Positions 33,868 through 46,575 of a DNA stretch of 56,000 bases are shown here, in pieces. This DNA is from Glandiceps talaboti. Its lineage: Eukaryota; Hemichordata; Enteropneusta; Spengelidae. The notes beneath the pieces are model-generated. The model worked only from the letters and a program-made list of their open reading frames with translations, ran no database searches and had not been told where the DNA came from. The DNA lies in NCBI RefSeq assembly GCF_964340395.1, contig NC_135559.1, positions 7,657,759 to 7,713,758 on the forward strand. The letters run 5' to 3'. The translations under genes were made by a program, and so were the position numbers. Numbering within the stretch: the first letter of the stretch is position 1; each line of letters opens with the position of its first letter.

Positions 33868-36288
33868 AATTGTATGTATTATTCCTAAATACTGGGTTTG
33901 AGTTCTGACAACAGCAAGTGATAGTTATATATGCTTCAGTAAGTAAAATACAACAGGTATCTTTAAATCTACGACAAAATTATGTTCCCAAAAAATTTCA
34001 ACTCAGCTTGTGCCCCTTTATATAAGTTAAAAGTGAAATAATACAAGAATAGCCATGATCAAAATACTGTGTAATATTGTATATATTTTGTTCACTTACA
34101 TTGTCCAGAGCAGACAGAAAGACTTGTGTTCACATGATGACGGATGAGGCAATCAGGTTGCCATGGACACCCACAAAAAAGTACCATGTCTACATTCCTT
34201 TATATGTAATGCACAGATGTTTGTTGTAACTTAAAGTAGCAATATCTGAACTGTTATCACAGTTAGACCCACATGGATTGAAAAAGAATTCGGACATTAT
34301 TGTATACAACATAGTAAAATAAACTGTAACTTGTAAGAGACTCAATCTGCAGTTACTGGGCTCTAGATCTACTACTTTCCTATAGTAAAAATGTACAAAA
34401 TGTCTGAATTACAAAGTGTACAAATTTTGAAACATATACACTTAGTCTAGTAAACCCTGAGAGTCAGACTCAGTCTGCAACCACCTGGTCTTTTATAATT
34501 TCTCTTTAGAAGAGATGAACAAATGCTCGGAATTACAAAATGTATAAAATTTAGAAGTAATACTCACACCCTTAGACTCAGTCTGCAGTCATCCATAAAT
34601 TCTCTTCAGGAGAGAAGTACATAAACTCTGACTCTGAGGTGTAAAAATTTAGAAACGTACTAAACCTTTAGACTCTATGCACTTGCTGGATTATCTGTAA
34701 TTTCTCCTTAGAAAGGAAGTACAAAAAACTAGGAATTATGTAAATTAGGTACATGTTATGTAGTAAACCTTTAAGCGCTCACTGTCTACAGCATATGCCA
34801 GGTCTATATTTTTCTTCAGCACAGAAGTTAGACTGTAAGTGTAAGATATATTGTGTTGTTCTGCCCTCACTGGCTTCCTCTCACTACTTGATACATGTAT
34901 AGATGCCACATGAGAGGGGTTGACGGATATGTGAGTGCGCCCAATCACGGTATACCTTACAAGTTACAGACTACACAGAAGTATGAAAAAATTAAAATTA
35001 TAAAGTGTAAACACTTACGAAACATATACCCTAGTAAACCCGTAAACTTACATATGTAGTTGCTATGTATACTTATTCCATCAGCAAAGTAGTAATAGTA
35101 GTATGAAAACTTATAAAAATGTGAAAACCTAGAGAAAATGATTCAAAATTTGCAATGTAAAAATTTGTTGTTGTTGTGGTAACTGTCTAACCATACTGCA
35201 CCATCATAACTGAATTTAGAAGTCTCAGGTAATAATCTGTATAAGGTAAATGGTTTAAATGTCTGTTTAAAATTGTGCAGACAACGTCTATTTACGGTAT
35301 AAAACACAAATATGCTGAAAGTAACCGTTGACATGAGACAGTCTGGCAGTGGTAAAACTCTAGACACAGTGTATTAAAATCAGAGATAGTATCTACAAAT
35401 GCATGTGGTGAATGATTCAATTGAAAAAATTGCATCACAAGTTATGAATAAACCATTTCTACTCGTGTCAGAATTTTTTTTTGGTAGACTTCATCTTTGT
35501 GAAGAGGATATAGTCAAACAATGACACATATATTTAACAAATCTCAGTTAACAATAATCTCTTTACGACAATTTTTTGAAAGCTGGACATGCTGTGTTTT
35601 GCTTTCAGTATAATTCTGATCTGGTACAAATAATAATGTCTTTTTTTAACATTCGAAACCTTCATGTTTCTCAATGGATTGTTTATAAAATAGTGACATC
35701 ATGTATCGAAATGTGAATTGCTTAGCCAAAAAAATTGTTTCTGGTCAGCACACGCATCACATAAATACCCTCACACCTGTCTTTCTTTCCCCCCGTGTTT
35801 GTCCAGCACATGCAGTCTGCAGACCTGAGAAAAATAACCCTCCCTACTTCAGTGAAGACAACTGCAGAGCAAATCATGAACAAACAAATGACATCTGCCC
35901 CACATACACACTTGCTCTAAAGCAGTTAAATAAAAAGAACAGTAACTGCCATAAATAGTAGATTGATAAGTTTGTGAGAATAATTTTTTTTTTTAATTTT
36001 TAGAAAAATTGTGTCGTCACACCACTTTGGACAAAATGTCCTGACCAGAAAGAATTTTTTTTTTGCCTTATCACAGTTCTCTCTAACCCTAAGTATGTAG
36101 ACAAGATAATGTACAGTGTACATGATTCACACATCATGATCTGTCACCTGATTAACTGTTTAGTATCTTTGTACTTGACCTCAATCTTCGGTGGTGTCCC
36201 CATTTGATACAAATTTAACCAGAATAATCAATTTCATGTATTAGTCACACATCAAAAATAGCCTAAATGTATTTGAGTTGATGTATGT

Positions 36289-36319
<31 letters not shown>

Positions 36320-39315
36320 TTGTATTCTACGAAGACTTGTTAAACTGATATTAAACATGGGGGGAAAAATATCTTTGTTATAGAAGAGAGGAAAATTGCC
36401 CCTTGAAACAGTTCAAATACTTGGCATGAGATAACACTTCCAAGTTTTTGGTTCGAGTAAAAGTGTCATACTTTGTATAAATACTTTTCGTGGACCATTG
36501 GTTTTCTCACTCGAACTAAATAAAAAAAAAATGTTTTTCAGTTGCTTTCAGTTTTCTAAGTACTAATAAGACTAAAATGAATTTAAAAAATTTGATATTT
36601 TCAAATATAAATAATGTTATTTTGGACTAAAAAGGGAGATTGCTTTTACATGTTTTAGAGATTTGCAGAAAAAAAATTTCTTGTTTAAACTATTAAAAAG
36701 AGGTGCGTTTGAGAATATTTCCAGATGAAATAATTGACCCATTAATGTGAAGGTCTTCCAATTAGTAAGTAACAAGTAGAAAAAAAAGGTCACTTGGTAT
36801 CAGAGGGCGATCAGAACATGTATCACATTCCTGTCATAGCTCCATAGATTAATTTATTTTTGTTGCCTGATAGTTACTCAAATCTGAAGCAATTTCAAAG
36901 TAGATTAGAAAATCACAAGACAGAGAGATGATTACAACATCAAAGAGAGGAAGTATTAGCCAGTATTTATGATGGAAATCACGTTATTAATTTCTGTTCT
37001 TTTGATCTGTATGATGGATTTTTAGACAGATTACATGCAAGATACGATTACTTCTATTTCTCCAAGGTTGAAGTTGATTAAAAAATACACAGACAGATAA
37101 TTTATACCGTTAAATTGATATCACTATATTCTTACGTTTTTAATTTTCAACACTTTTGTACTGACAAATGACAAATTGTGATCTAAGACAAATTAACATA
37201 TAGACTAGTAATTTATCGTTGATATCACATTTATTATTGATATCACAATGTTATGTTTTCTAATTTTCAATACTCTTTCACTGATGTATAACAGTATTTC
37301 AGTTTATGGTATAGACCAAATAACATAGAACAATAAGATGTTGTTGTATTAGGCCTAATAAAAAAAAATTGTGTAGTTCCGGTTATGCTCAATTTTAGAA
37401 TAGGTGGGGTAGGTAATTTTTTTATTTTATTTTATTTTATTTTTTTTTTTTGACGTGTGAGTTTTCCATTGTTTTCCAAATGGTCTCTGTGTTGTTTATA
37501 TCTTCCTATCAGATGTACAGCCATTACAGATTGGAAGAACAGTTTTATATTGTCTTTTTAAGTTGATGTCAGTTTCCACATCCACTATTTCTTCTTAGAC
37601 TTCACACTTTTTGCAATTTTATTATTTGAGGGTTGGCAGTGAAAGCTAGGTGGGGTTGGGTAACCGGAACCAAACAATTATTTTTTTAGGCCTTATAATG
37701 ATAATTATTATTAAAACTTTATTTCAGGAAAGAAAGAGTGCAACAATGCTCAAAACATCTCCTAGATAAACAGACAGAAGAAAGGTTACATATATAAATG
37801 CACACAAATACAGCATTATACAACAACGAGAACTTTAAAAAAGACACTGAAAAATACAGATGAGCAAGTTCAAGCATTTAAAAAATACATCAAATCTCTA
37901 TACACGTTACAAAATCATTGAGGAGAGGATGGTATCAGAATTAAACACCACTAAAATGAGACCGTTATAACTATTTCTTAAACGTTTATCAAAATTATAC
38001 ATTAGTTTACGTCTAAACTTCCTAAATGTGGGGATTGCGTGTTGTACAAACGATGAACTAGCACTGCAATCTCGAGGATAACCCATCAGCATACGGAAAA
38101 TAGCTCTAGTACACAGAAACATTGAATGGAAATATTCTGATAAATATCCTTTTATTATATCAGACTGTTCGTTAGTAATAAAGTCCATATAAATGGTTTT
38201 ATTTCTTTTATCTCCATACTGTGCATTCTTTACATAAAACATATGGACTTATTGACTAGTTTGAAGAGATGTACATGTAGATCTTTTAACAATGCATATG
38301 GACAAAATATTTGGTAACATATTTTGTGACTTTTATTTGCATGTTTTGTTCATATTTTTTTATTACACTGCATTTGCAAATACCAGCAGTTGCCAGTATA
38401 CACTTAGTCTAGTTCCTATATGGTATCGTCACGATTTACACCTCCACTCACAGTATGTATAGTCAAAGTCGTTACTCTAGAAGTACGAGAAGCATGAGAT
38501 GCAATTTAAAATTCATCCATAGCCCCCACACTGTCATGAACATCATGTCTTTGTTAATCAATCACAGAATTCCAACCAATAACAAAGTTAGTGTTTATTG
38601 GGGCAGTTATGTAATGTCCAAATATGGTATATTTGTCAGCTCAGGATGCTACTTATACACTGGTTTAATACCTCACTCTAACAGTTGGGGTTCACTGATC
38701 GGATGAACAACTTTTTGTGCTGATTGAGGGACTTTGACTAGACGTCATGTGGTTTAGTTAGATACCACGTTGACATCCACACTAGTATACACTACATGTA
38801 TGTGCACCAGTGCACTTATCCTCAATAAGAATACATCATTGTCTAGGTACAGAGGTAGAAACATGGTATTTAAGATAAAATGTCTATGATCCAAATAACT
38901 TAATGAAAGCTAGGAAATAACTCTTCTTGTTTATGCATTTATATCCACTACTTGTACACACTCTTAACTGATACTGTGGAATTTTAAGTTGAATGCCTTC
39001 CATAGGGCTAAAAAAAAGTGAGCCTTTCGATCGTTGTTCCGAAACTGGCAAACAGACAGACAGACATACATACATACATACATACATACATACATACATA
39101 CATACATACATACATACATACATACATACATACATACATACATACATACATACATACATACATACATACATACATACAGGCATACAGACAGATACCCACA
39201 CACACACACTCATACATACATACATACATACATACATACATACATACATACATACATACATACATACAGACAGACAGACAGACAGACAACCATACACAGA
39301 CATCCACACACACTC

Positions 39316-39358
<43 letters not shown>

Positions 39359-39360
39359 TC

Positions 39361-39393
<33 letters not shown>

Positions 39394-42300
39394 GCAGACA
39401 GAGAGACAAAGCTACATGTACATAACTTTCCCTTTACACTTTTATTACAGAAGGTAACACTTTTATTACAGAGGGTAAAAGTGAACAGAAAATAGTAAAA
39501 ATGAACTGCTACTGATGTAATAGACATTTTTAAGCCACTCAAATTCAGGGGGCATTGACCTCAGAAGTTAGAAGTGAATGAAAGTACAAGAGTTGGATGG
39601 CATATTACATATGTATTAGATTCTACACTAAGAATGGCAGCTAGATGGAAATAACAGATTAAATTACATGGTATGGTATGGTATGGTACTTGTACATGTA
39701 GATACCACAGATGGAATAACGTTCATCCCAGTTTTTCCATTTGTCCGATCCAGTTCCCATTATGACATTAGATACTAAGTGAGTAATACAAGAAGTGTAA
39801 TTGCATTCCCTTGGTCTACAATCGAACAATGATTCCAATTGCATTAAATTATTGATGTCTTTTTGGCTGTAAATAATGACAAGACTTCTGTAATGTATTG
39901 AAAGACATGGACACTATGTAACTGATATGATTACTATTAACTTAGCATCAAATATCCTACTCATATATTTCCCACTATTAAAGTGGCCATATGGATGAGG
40001 ATTGGGTATTTATTTTGGATTTTTAATATATAAAACAATTTTATCATGACCTCCTACTTGAAAAATCAATGTGAAATAACATAGACCAAGTCTGTGTTTG
40101 TAACTCAATACATTGCAAAAAGTTAACAAATCTGTAAAAACGTATATTATTGTACGTACAATAACAAAGATTTTGCACATTTAATATGTGTTTTGCAATT
40201 TATTGAGCTACAAACACAAACTTGGTCGATGTTATTTCACATTCAAGTAGGAAGCCATGATAAAATTGTTTTATAAATAAAAAATCCAAAATAAATACCC
40301 AATTCTCATCCATATGGCCACTTTAAATCCAAATGGGTTATTATGTAAATGAACATGCATGACTGAGATGATCACAGGAGTTATTGAAAATCAAATGATT
40401 ACCATGATTATTGTATTGATGTGATAATTTACAAGTAATTAATGTAAATTTAACAAAACAGATGTTTGATAACAACTTTTGGGGGTGTGGCTACCTCAAT
40501 TAGTTTTAATTGCATCTCAAGACAAACTGACAAGCTGTTGATATGAGGGCTAGGAGGTACAACAGGCTAATGATGTATCTCAACAGTGCAGTGAACAGGT
40601 TACACCCAAAAATGTATAAACTCGGTTTATGCCCCTTTAATCTTCATTGTAATGAATATAATAGACAACGTCTGTGTACGTCTGAATAAAATGGATCATA
40701 TCGTCAGTGTACACGTCATGATAATAACATTTCAGACAATTTCTATTTCAGTTTTAAGACTCTCTTTAGGATATGTAAAGTACGACGCAATGACTAATGG
40801 TCAGATATAACTCACTCTGTCACTTGCTCAGAGCATACTCAACCTTAATACAAGAGGTTCTTGTAGTTCCTCTCCTTAAATGTAATGTATTATACACCTC
40901 AATGATAAAAGAGACATAGTTTGGACTCGGGCTACTAGGATTAGTAAGAATTCTCATTTGCAATGACAACCTAAGGTATGGAACTAAATACCCCATGAGA
41001 TGTACTCCTGAAAGGGTTAGGTTTAAAGTTACACTAGCTGCAACCGGAATGTTTTTTGAAAATGTTTTGTTAGATATAATGATGTAGTCATAATATTAAA
41101 CACCCTGAACAGTATTGAATCACCTGTTGGTAAATGTATTATTGTAGCAGTACACGTAGAATAGTGAAATAAATTAAATCCAATCGAATTGAGTTTTGGG
41201 TCCCCATTCAAAAAAAAAACGTGCTGTAGTGCAATCATGATTTCCACCTGTTACCTAGTCTAGCTGCTAGACATCGAGTGTTTTTCCAAACGAATTGAGT
41301 TTTGGGTCCGCATCCAAAAAAAACATGCTGTAGTGCAATCATGATTTCCACCTGTTACCTAGTCAAGCTGCTAGACACGAGTGTTTTTCCAAAACAATAC
41401 GATAATACGTGACCACAGCTATCGATGGTGGAACACCCAAGGTTTGGGCAAAGCCCTCACTGCGAACTTCGTTTGCTTACCATATCAGAAGAAAGCCTGA
41501 ACGTCTAGCAGCAAGACTACATGTTACCGTACTACTTATGGATATAACCAACATCTAATTAACATATATACAATGTCTATTTATTAGTATTTTAATAATT
41601 TCAATCAGTTAATAAATTGTTGATTGCCTGAATGATAAAATAATACTCAAATTACAGCTAGTGCAGGTTTTAAACAGAATATGAACATTGGATTCAGGGT
41701 AGGCAATTACAATTTAGCCGTTTAGTTTCTCAAATAAATAAACTTGAAACTGTCAAATTATGTGCATATGTATGCCGAAAGATTATTAATATTTTGATAT
41801 ACTTTATTAATTTTTTTGATTGGACAATAGTAGTCGCCTTGTTTTTGATAAATAATAAATAGATAAAAATAGATAAATAAGTAAATAAATAAATAAGGAT
41901 ATATACATGAGAACAGAATCATATTATTACCGTAAACTTTATCCACAAGTGTAAAATGGTGGCGAAAAATGAATTTAATAAAACAGCTGAAACTAAATTA
42001 CAATAAATCTCATATTAGGAATAATGTCCTTTTCACTGTTGAAAGCTATAATAATTCAAATCAAATCTGAACATTTTTATTATTATGAAAATTACTCAGG
42101 ATTTTTATGGCTGTACATATTTATGAGCCGTGATAGGTAACAAACTATGTTATACAAGGAAATATCTAAGTGTCTATTTGATACATTTCAGGAGATTTAT
42201 CGGCCATATGTAGATTTAGTGTCTAGGACTTCATGATTTATTACAACTACATGTATGTGTATTTCATGCCCAGCATTTAAATGTACCACATAATAAACCC

Positions 42301-45300
42301 ATGCCGTAGACTTTGCTTCAGACTTATGCCCAGTTTTTACTATTCAATGAAGGAATCTCACCTGCTCTTTCAATATTCCCTCTGTGCCAGCAATTGCTTC
42401 AAGCCTTGTAAAAATGTAACACCAACATGTTGTAGTATGACTCAAGAAATTTGGGGTGGGGGTAGGGGGTGGGGTTATCATTAGCTAACTGTAAACTGAA
42501 ATGAGCTGGCAGAGTTTGGAGGCTAAAAATTAACAAATAAATTCAATTTGTAAACATTTTTTGAAATTTTATTATAGTATCTATATTTTTAACTGTGTTT
42601 TCTAGATTTGAACAGGTAGCTTCAGTTACTTTAATGTATGTCATGTCAACTTTTTGGATAAATGTGACAAATGTTCAAATATATCGTCACATGATTCGTC
42701 ATGTATGTCTAATTTTACTACTCTTTACTATCTCACATCACGTCTTCAGATGAAGTGTAAGGGGACACCCTAGATCTTGCTAATAGTAGCAATAATGTTG
42801 GACACTTGATAGGCGTACCTTAGGTTTAGGTTAATGGGGCCATAGCAAATAATCAGAGGATATAGAGAAGGTAATCAGTGACAAGGGAATGTTGATAGTC
42901 TCAGAATATGCCATTGATGGTTATGATGATGGTGATGGTGATGGTGGTGATGATGATGGTAATGGTGATGGTGATGGTGGTAGTGGTGATGATGGTGGTG
43001 GTGGTAGTGGTGGTGGTGGTGGTGGTGATAATGATGGTGGGGGTGGTGGTGATGATGATGGTGGGGTGGTGGTGGTGGTGGTGGTGGTGGTGGTAGTGAT
43101 GTTGATGATGATGACGACGTCTACGATGACGACGATGATGATGATGATACGATGATGATGATTTCAAAATGTTTTTGACTTTGACTTTATGAGTAGTTGT
43201 GTTCATTAGAGTCCCGGAACAATCGAGTTCTATACGTATTAAAATCATTTCCACCGTATGGTCAAATGAATTTCTCTAGCACAGAATTCTGTTTTTATCA
43301 CCAACAGCGATAGTTTATGCTATTGGAGCATCGATATAAACATGATGACGTTACCACATCCTCACCTGACATACATTCAAACTGGAGGTTGAGTTTGTAG
43401 GAAACTGAATGAAGTGACCAATTACAACCTGCTGTCAGTATGTGATGGATTACTACTGACTTGTACTGTTCACCCTTTCCCAAGCAGGAGATTTAACTAG
43501 ATTTTCAATAAAATTTGTCCATTTGACTAGACTTTAGAAAGAGAGCATAGAGAATGACTACATGTATAGTAACTAGACTATAAACAATCATTCATAATTT
43601 GTTTTTGTTACAGTTTGCTGCAGATTTTACAGAAAAGATTCTAGCAAGCTCTGTACTTGCGAGGGAGATGGAAAACTCAATGAATGGGAACAACAACAAT
43701 CATTCGCAAATTTTGACAGAAGAAATACTTTCAACAGATAAACAACTCTTAACTGTTGCCAAATCTAGTAATGATGTTGCAGGTAAGGATTTCATCATTG
43801 TTATGTATAATCTATAAGTTATTATGTGTCATGCCAGTTGCGAATCACTTCACCATTGTGCCGTTATAAGTCTGTGTAGGGGATATGATATTTGTACAGT
43901 GATATTATGACAACATTAATTGTTGAAGGCATTTTTTAAAAATGTATTATTATACAGATATTGCCTGGCTATGAGGGCATTAGTAGATGTATGTTACCCC
44001 AAGGGCTGTTTATGAAGTAATTATTTTCTATGGCTGAAAGCTGCGGAAAAGAGTTGCTACATAACAACACGAGGGGTAATATGAGGTCTACTAGTGCCCG
44101 AATAAGGCCAGGCAATAAGTCTTTTATAACAAATCACTTTCTCAGAAACATACCCTTTCCATAGTCAAAGCAAATCCCAATAAGACTTCTGTGATACATG
44201 GATATTGACCTAGGGAAAATAGAAAGCAAATAGTGCCCTTATATGCAAATAAAGGTTACTATGTATTAACAGTCCATACCATGTGATACGATCTAAGCCA
44301 ATCACTGAAGGCTATATAAACATGGTGTGTTATAACATTAATATAAGGTGTTATTTATTCCATACAGTCATATGTACATGTATATATGTTATAGCATGTG
44401 TGCATCTGTTTGTTCATTAAGACCGTTATGCCATGCATTTGTGCATCCATTTGTTTGGCCATCCATCATGACTCATGTGCCATACATGTGTGCATCTGTT
44501 TGTCTGTTCATCCGTTCGGACCCATATGCCATGCATATGTGTACATCCGCTTATCTGTTTGTCAATTAATCACGACCCATTTGTCAGTATTGTTGTTGTT
44601 TTTGTAGACTTTTAAAAAAATATATATATTTCGATAAATGTTTCAAACCCTGACCAAATTTCACTGGAGGACAGCCACATCTGAAAAAAAAAGTATTTAA
44701 TACCAGTTCGTACAATTCAATCACTTCTAAACATTTAGAGTCAACTTTTATCACTATTATATTTAAGTGTCTAGACACATGATTGTTTTGTTCAAGATAG
44801 TCAACTTTACCCTAACTTAAACTGTAACCTTTAAATCAAAATGTCAGAGATGACAAACTATTTCTTCGCATACCTTATGTTGTATATATATAAAAGTACA
44901 GTGATCATTTCTTTCAATGTCGTATAATATTTGATTACATGAAACATATGGATATGTACACAATTAAATATCATTTCCCAATGTTTTTAGTCATTCAGCT
45001 GAGGAAAATACGAGTGACCTAAGGGGCCTTGTCACTATGAGTCGCTAGACTTGTAGTAACAAATCCTTAGGTAACAAGTATTTGCCAATTGAATGCAATA
45101 AAATATATGGGAATAATATAATTATACATCCTTAAGCATAATATTTGAAAAAGTGGGAAAATTAATGGCAATTTGCATCATCTTGACTCATATTCCACAA
45201 AACCAGTGACTTAGGCATGGGTTTTCATAGAATGACCAGGGTAAACATATCCATATTTTCTGTTCAAAGACAATATTTTGGCTTGAGTGTGGTATAAATG

Positions 45301-46092
45301 ATTTCATCATACATATGTACGTTGTACTTGTATCAGATATTTCCAAAATAACAGCCATATCAATTGTTAAAGGGCAAACTGAGTTTATACAGGGGGGGGG
45401 GGGGAGTTAATTTAGAGTGTAAGAAATGTTGTGTTGCTTGACAATCACAGGCCTGTGAAAGGGGTTGATCGATGTGTGAAAACTATTTGAAAATTAAGCA
45501 TGGCTGTTTTTTTCTAAATTTGTAACAGATCTTGCATTGTATTCACAACGTACTTACTATTTGTTTTTACTTTGTAGGAACGACGTGTCTTTTTGCCATC
45601 CATGATGAAGAACAAAGACTACTTACAGTTGCCAACGTGGGTGATTCCAGAGGTGTTCTCTGTGATCATACAGGTAAAGCTATCCCGCTGTCATACGACC
45701 ACAAACCACAGCAGTTGAGAGAAAGAAAAAGAATAAAGAAAGCAGGGGGCTTCATCAGTTATAACGGAGTATGGAGAGTTGCCGGTATCTTGGCAACCTC
45801 AAGAGCTTTAGGAGACTATCCGTTAAAAGATAAAAACCTACTCATAGCCAATCCAGACATTCTTAGTTTTGACCTTAATGAAGTTGAACCAAAGTTTCTT
45901 ATCCTCGCAACGGATGGGCTTTGGGATGCCTTCAGTAATGAGGAAGCTGTGGAATTTATCAAGGAAAGGTTACATGAACCTCACTTTGGTGCTAAGAGTT
46001 TGGTTCTTCAGGCATATTATAGAGGCTCCCCTGATAATATTACTGTTATGGTGGTCAATTTTCAACTCACAGAAGCCAAAAAAACGAAGTGA
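32234..46092 (+). CDS. PPM1L: PPM1L, membrane-anchored PP2C-type protein phosphatase
   Basis: Exons: 32234-32689, 43614-43782, 45578-46092 (TGA), in phase, 379 residues. Met30 (32321) aligns with the human N terminus and would give 350 residues (human 360), so it may be the real start. A membrane segment lies at residues 50-64 and is followed by FHTD, as in vertebrate PPM1L. PP2C motifs in order: RPRMEDRYDVV, GIFDGHGG (147-151), ANVGDSRGVLCD, YDHKPQQLRERKRI, GGFISYNGVWRVAGILATSR, GDYPLKDKN, LATDGLWDAFSNEEAV, PDNITVMVV. The metal-binding aspartates of MED, DGHGG, TDG and DN are all present, so it should be active. Known role of the family: an ER-membrane phosphatase acting on stress kinases (TAK1, ASK1) and CERT. 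Intron 1 is 10.9 kb. Confidence 0.95.
33341..33408. repeat. (AC)n microsatellite
   Basis: Uninterrupted AC tract of about 68 bases. Confidence 0.97.
33497..33866. repeat. Compound (CA)n/(CATA)n array
   Basis: CA tracts at about 33639-33674 and 33729-33752, separated and followed by CATA tracts that run to 33866. Long open frames here are repeat artefacts on both strands. Confidence 0.97.
34829..34973. mobile_element. MITE family A with 9-base target duplication
   Basis: The element begins TAGACTGTAAG and ends TTACAGACTA. CACAGAAGT flanks it on both sides (34820-34828 and 34974-34982). Confidence 0.85.
37700..38270 (-). mobile_element. Non-LTR retrotransposon 3' fragment (CR1-like)
   Basis: A 111-codon open frame at 37907-38242 reads like the C-terminal end of a reverse-transcriptase ORF2: AIFRMLMGYPRDCSASSSF, QHAIPTFRKFRRKLMY, NFDKRLRNSYNGLI. 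It is followed at about 37725 by AATAAAG and an ATT-rich tail. The polymerase core is absent, so it is a 5'-truncated dead copy. Family assignment is from memory of such C termini. Confidence 0.6.
38407..38795 (+). repeat. Dispersed repeat, family I
   Basis: Matches 25609-25735 at both ends (AGTTCCTATATGGTATCGTC; ACCACGTTGACATCCACACT) with extra sequence between. Confidence 0.55.
39049..39392. repeat. Compound (CATA)n/(GACA)n/(AC)n array
   Basis: CATA tracts at about 39064-39176 and 39210-39267, GACA tracts near 39268-39288 and 39317-39357, then AC to 39390. Confidence 0.97.
39982..40322. mobile_element. 341-base palindromic TTAA element (family D)
   Basis: Almost the whole element is an inverted repeat. 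It starts AGTGGCCATATGGATGAGG and ends CATCCATATGGCCACT, with a centre near TTGTACGTACAATAA. TTAA flanks both ends (39978-39981 and 40323-40326). Confidence 0.85.
41030..41130 (+). repeat. Dispersed repeat, family F
   Basis: CACTAGCTGCAACCGGAATG to CACCCTGAACAGTATTGAAT, the closest relative of the 1367-1460 copy. Confidence 0.75.
41185..41513. repeat. 106-base tandem duplication within a rearranged family B MITE
   Basis: CGAATTGAGTTTTGGGTCC occurs at 41185 and 41291, each followed by GCAATCATGATTTCCACCTG and a CTAGTC(T/A)AGCTGCTAGACA arm. The opposite arm (ACGTCTAGCAGCAAGACTAC) lies at about 41492-41511. Confidence 0.75.
42918..43163. repeat. (GAT/GGT)n trinucleotide array
   Basis: Imperfect array of GAT, GGT and GAC triplets. 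It stays open in several frames but has no splice or start context. Confidence 0.95.
43783..45577 (+). other. PPM1L intron 2
   Basis: Holds a loose ATGCCATGCATTTGTGCATCC-type tandem repeat (shown as the 20-base core ATGCCATGCATTTGTGCATC) near 44390-44570, a family H copy at 44990-45300, a poly-G run near 45395 and a family A fragment at 45417-45480. Confidence 0.55.
44990..45300 (+). repeat. Dispersed repeat, family H
   Basis: GTGACCTAAGGGGCCTTGTC at about 45013 and GACCAGGGTAAACATATCCA near 45232. Confidence 0.6.
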
Positions 46093-46575
46093 GAAAGTAG
46101 GATTGATATTTGTTGATTTTAAACTTATAGAACGCAAGAAAACATAACAAGAATAGAAGATCGCCTGGTACATTTAGATAATGTTTGTCAATTTTCAACT
46201 CACAGAAACCAAGGAAAAGAAGTGAGACCATAGGATTGTCAGATACATAATGGAGATATTTGTTGATTTTTAACTTATAGAAAGCAAGAAAACATAACAA
46301 AACAGAAGATGGTATGTTTAATGTAAAGTTTCAACTCATAGGTACTAAGGGAACAAAATAAGGATGTACAAATAGGATTGTATATCATGATAAAATTTAT
46401 CAATTCTCAAATCTATCAAACCGAGAAAACCAAATGAGAATAGAAGATTGTCGTTATATTATGATAATATTTGTTAATTTTAAACTTAAAGAAATCAAAG
46501 CATGAAGAGAGCAGATCACCTGGTATATTTAGATAATGTATGGTAATTTTCAACCACCGAAATCAACAAATCAAA
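46050..46575 (+). repeat. Decayed tandem copies of the PPM1L C-terminal coding end
   Basis: The last coding bases (GTCAATTTTCAACTCACAGA, then the AAACGAAGTGAGA stop region) recur about every 61-77 bases at roughly 46115, 46185, 46262, 46323, 46398, 46470 and 46543. The 46185 copy is closest, including GAAGTGAGA. They lie beyond the stop and form the 3' UTR. Confidence 0.8.

Larger units (their letters stand above)
32690..43613 (+). other. PPM1L intron 1, repeat-rich
   Basis: 10.9 kb without a recognised exon. It holds five microsatellite blocks, a family A MITE, a TTAA palindrome, a retrotransposon fragment and a 106-base tandem duplication, each listed separately. The stretches 33900-34800, 35000-37690 and 41520-42880 show nothing beyond AT-rich sequence and homopolymers. 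Confidence 0.7.

Noticed and set aside
33485-33868. Long open frames of Cys-Val, Tyr-Val-Cys-Met or His-Thr repeats
   Set aside because: Translation of CA and CATA microsatellites; the same effect occurs at 354-741, 26660-27031, 38884-39542, 42889-43254 and 54878-55211.
42281-42484. 67-codon frame in PPM1L intron 1
   Set aside because: No splice context or homology; it ends in a G-rich low-complexity run.
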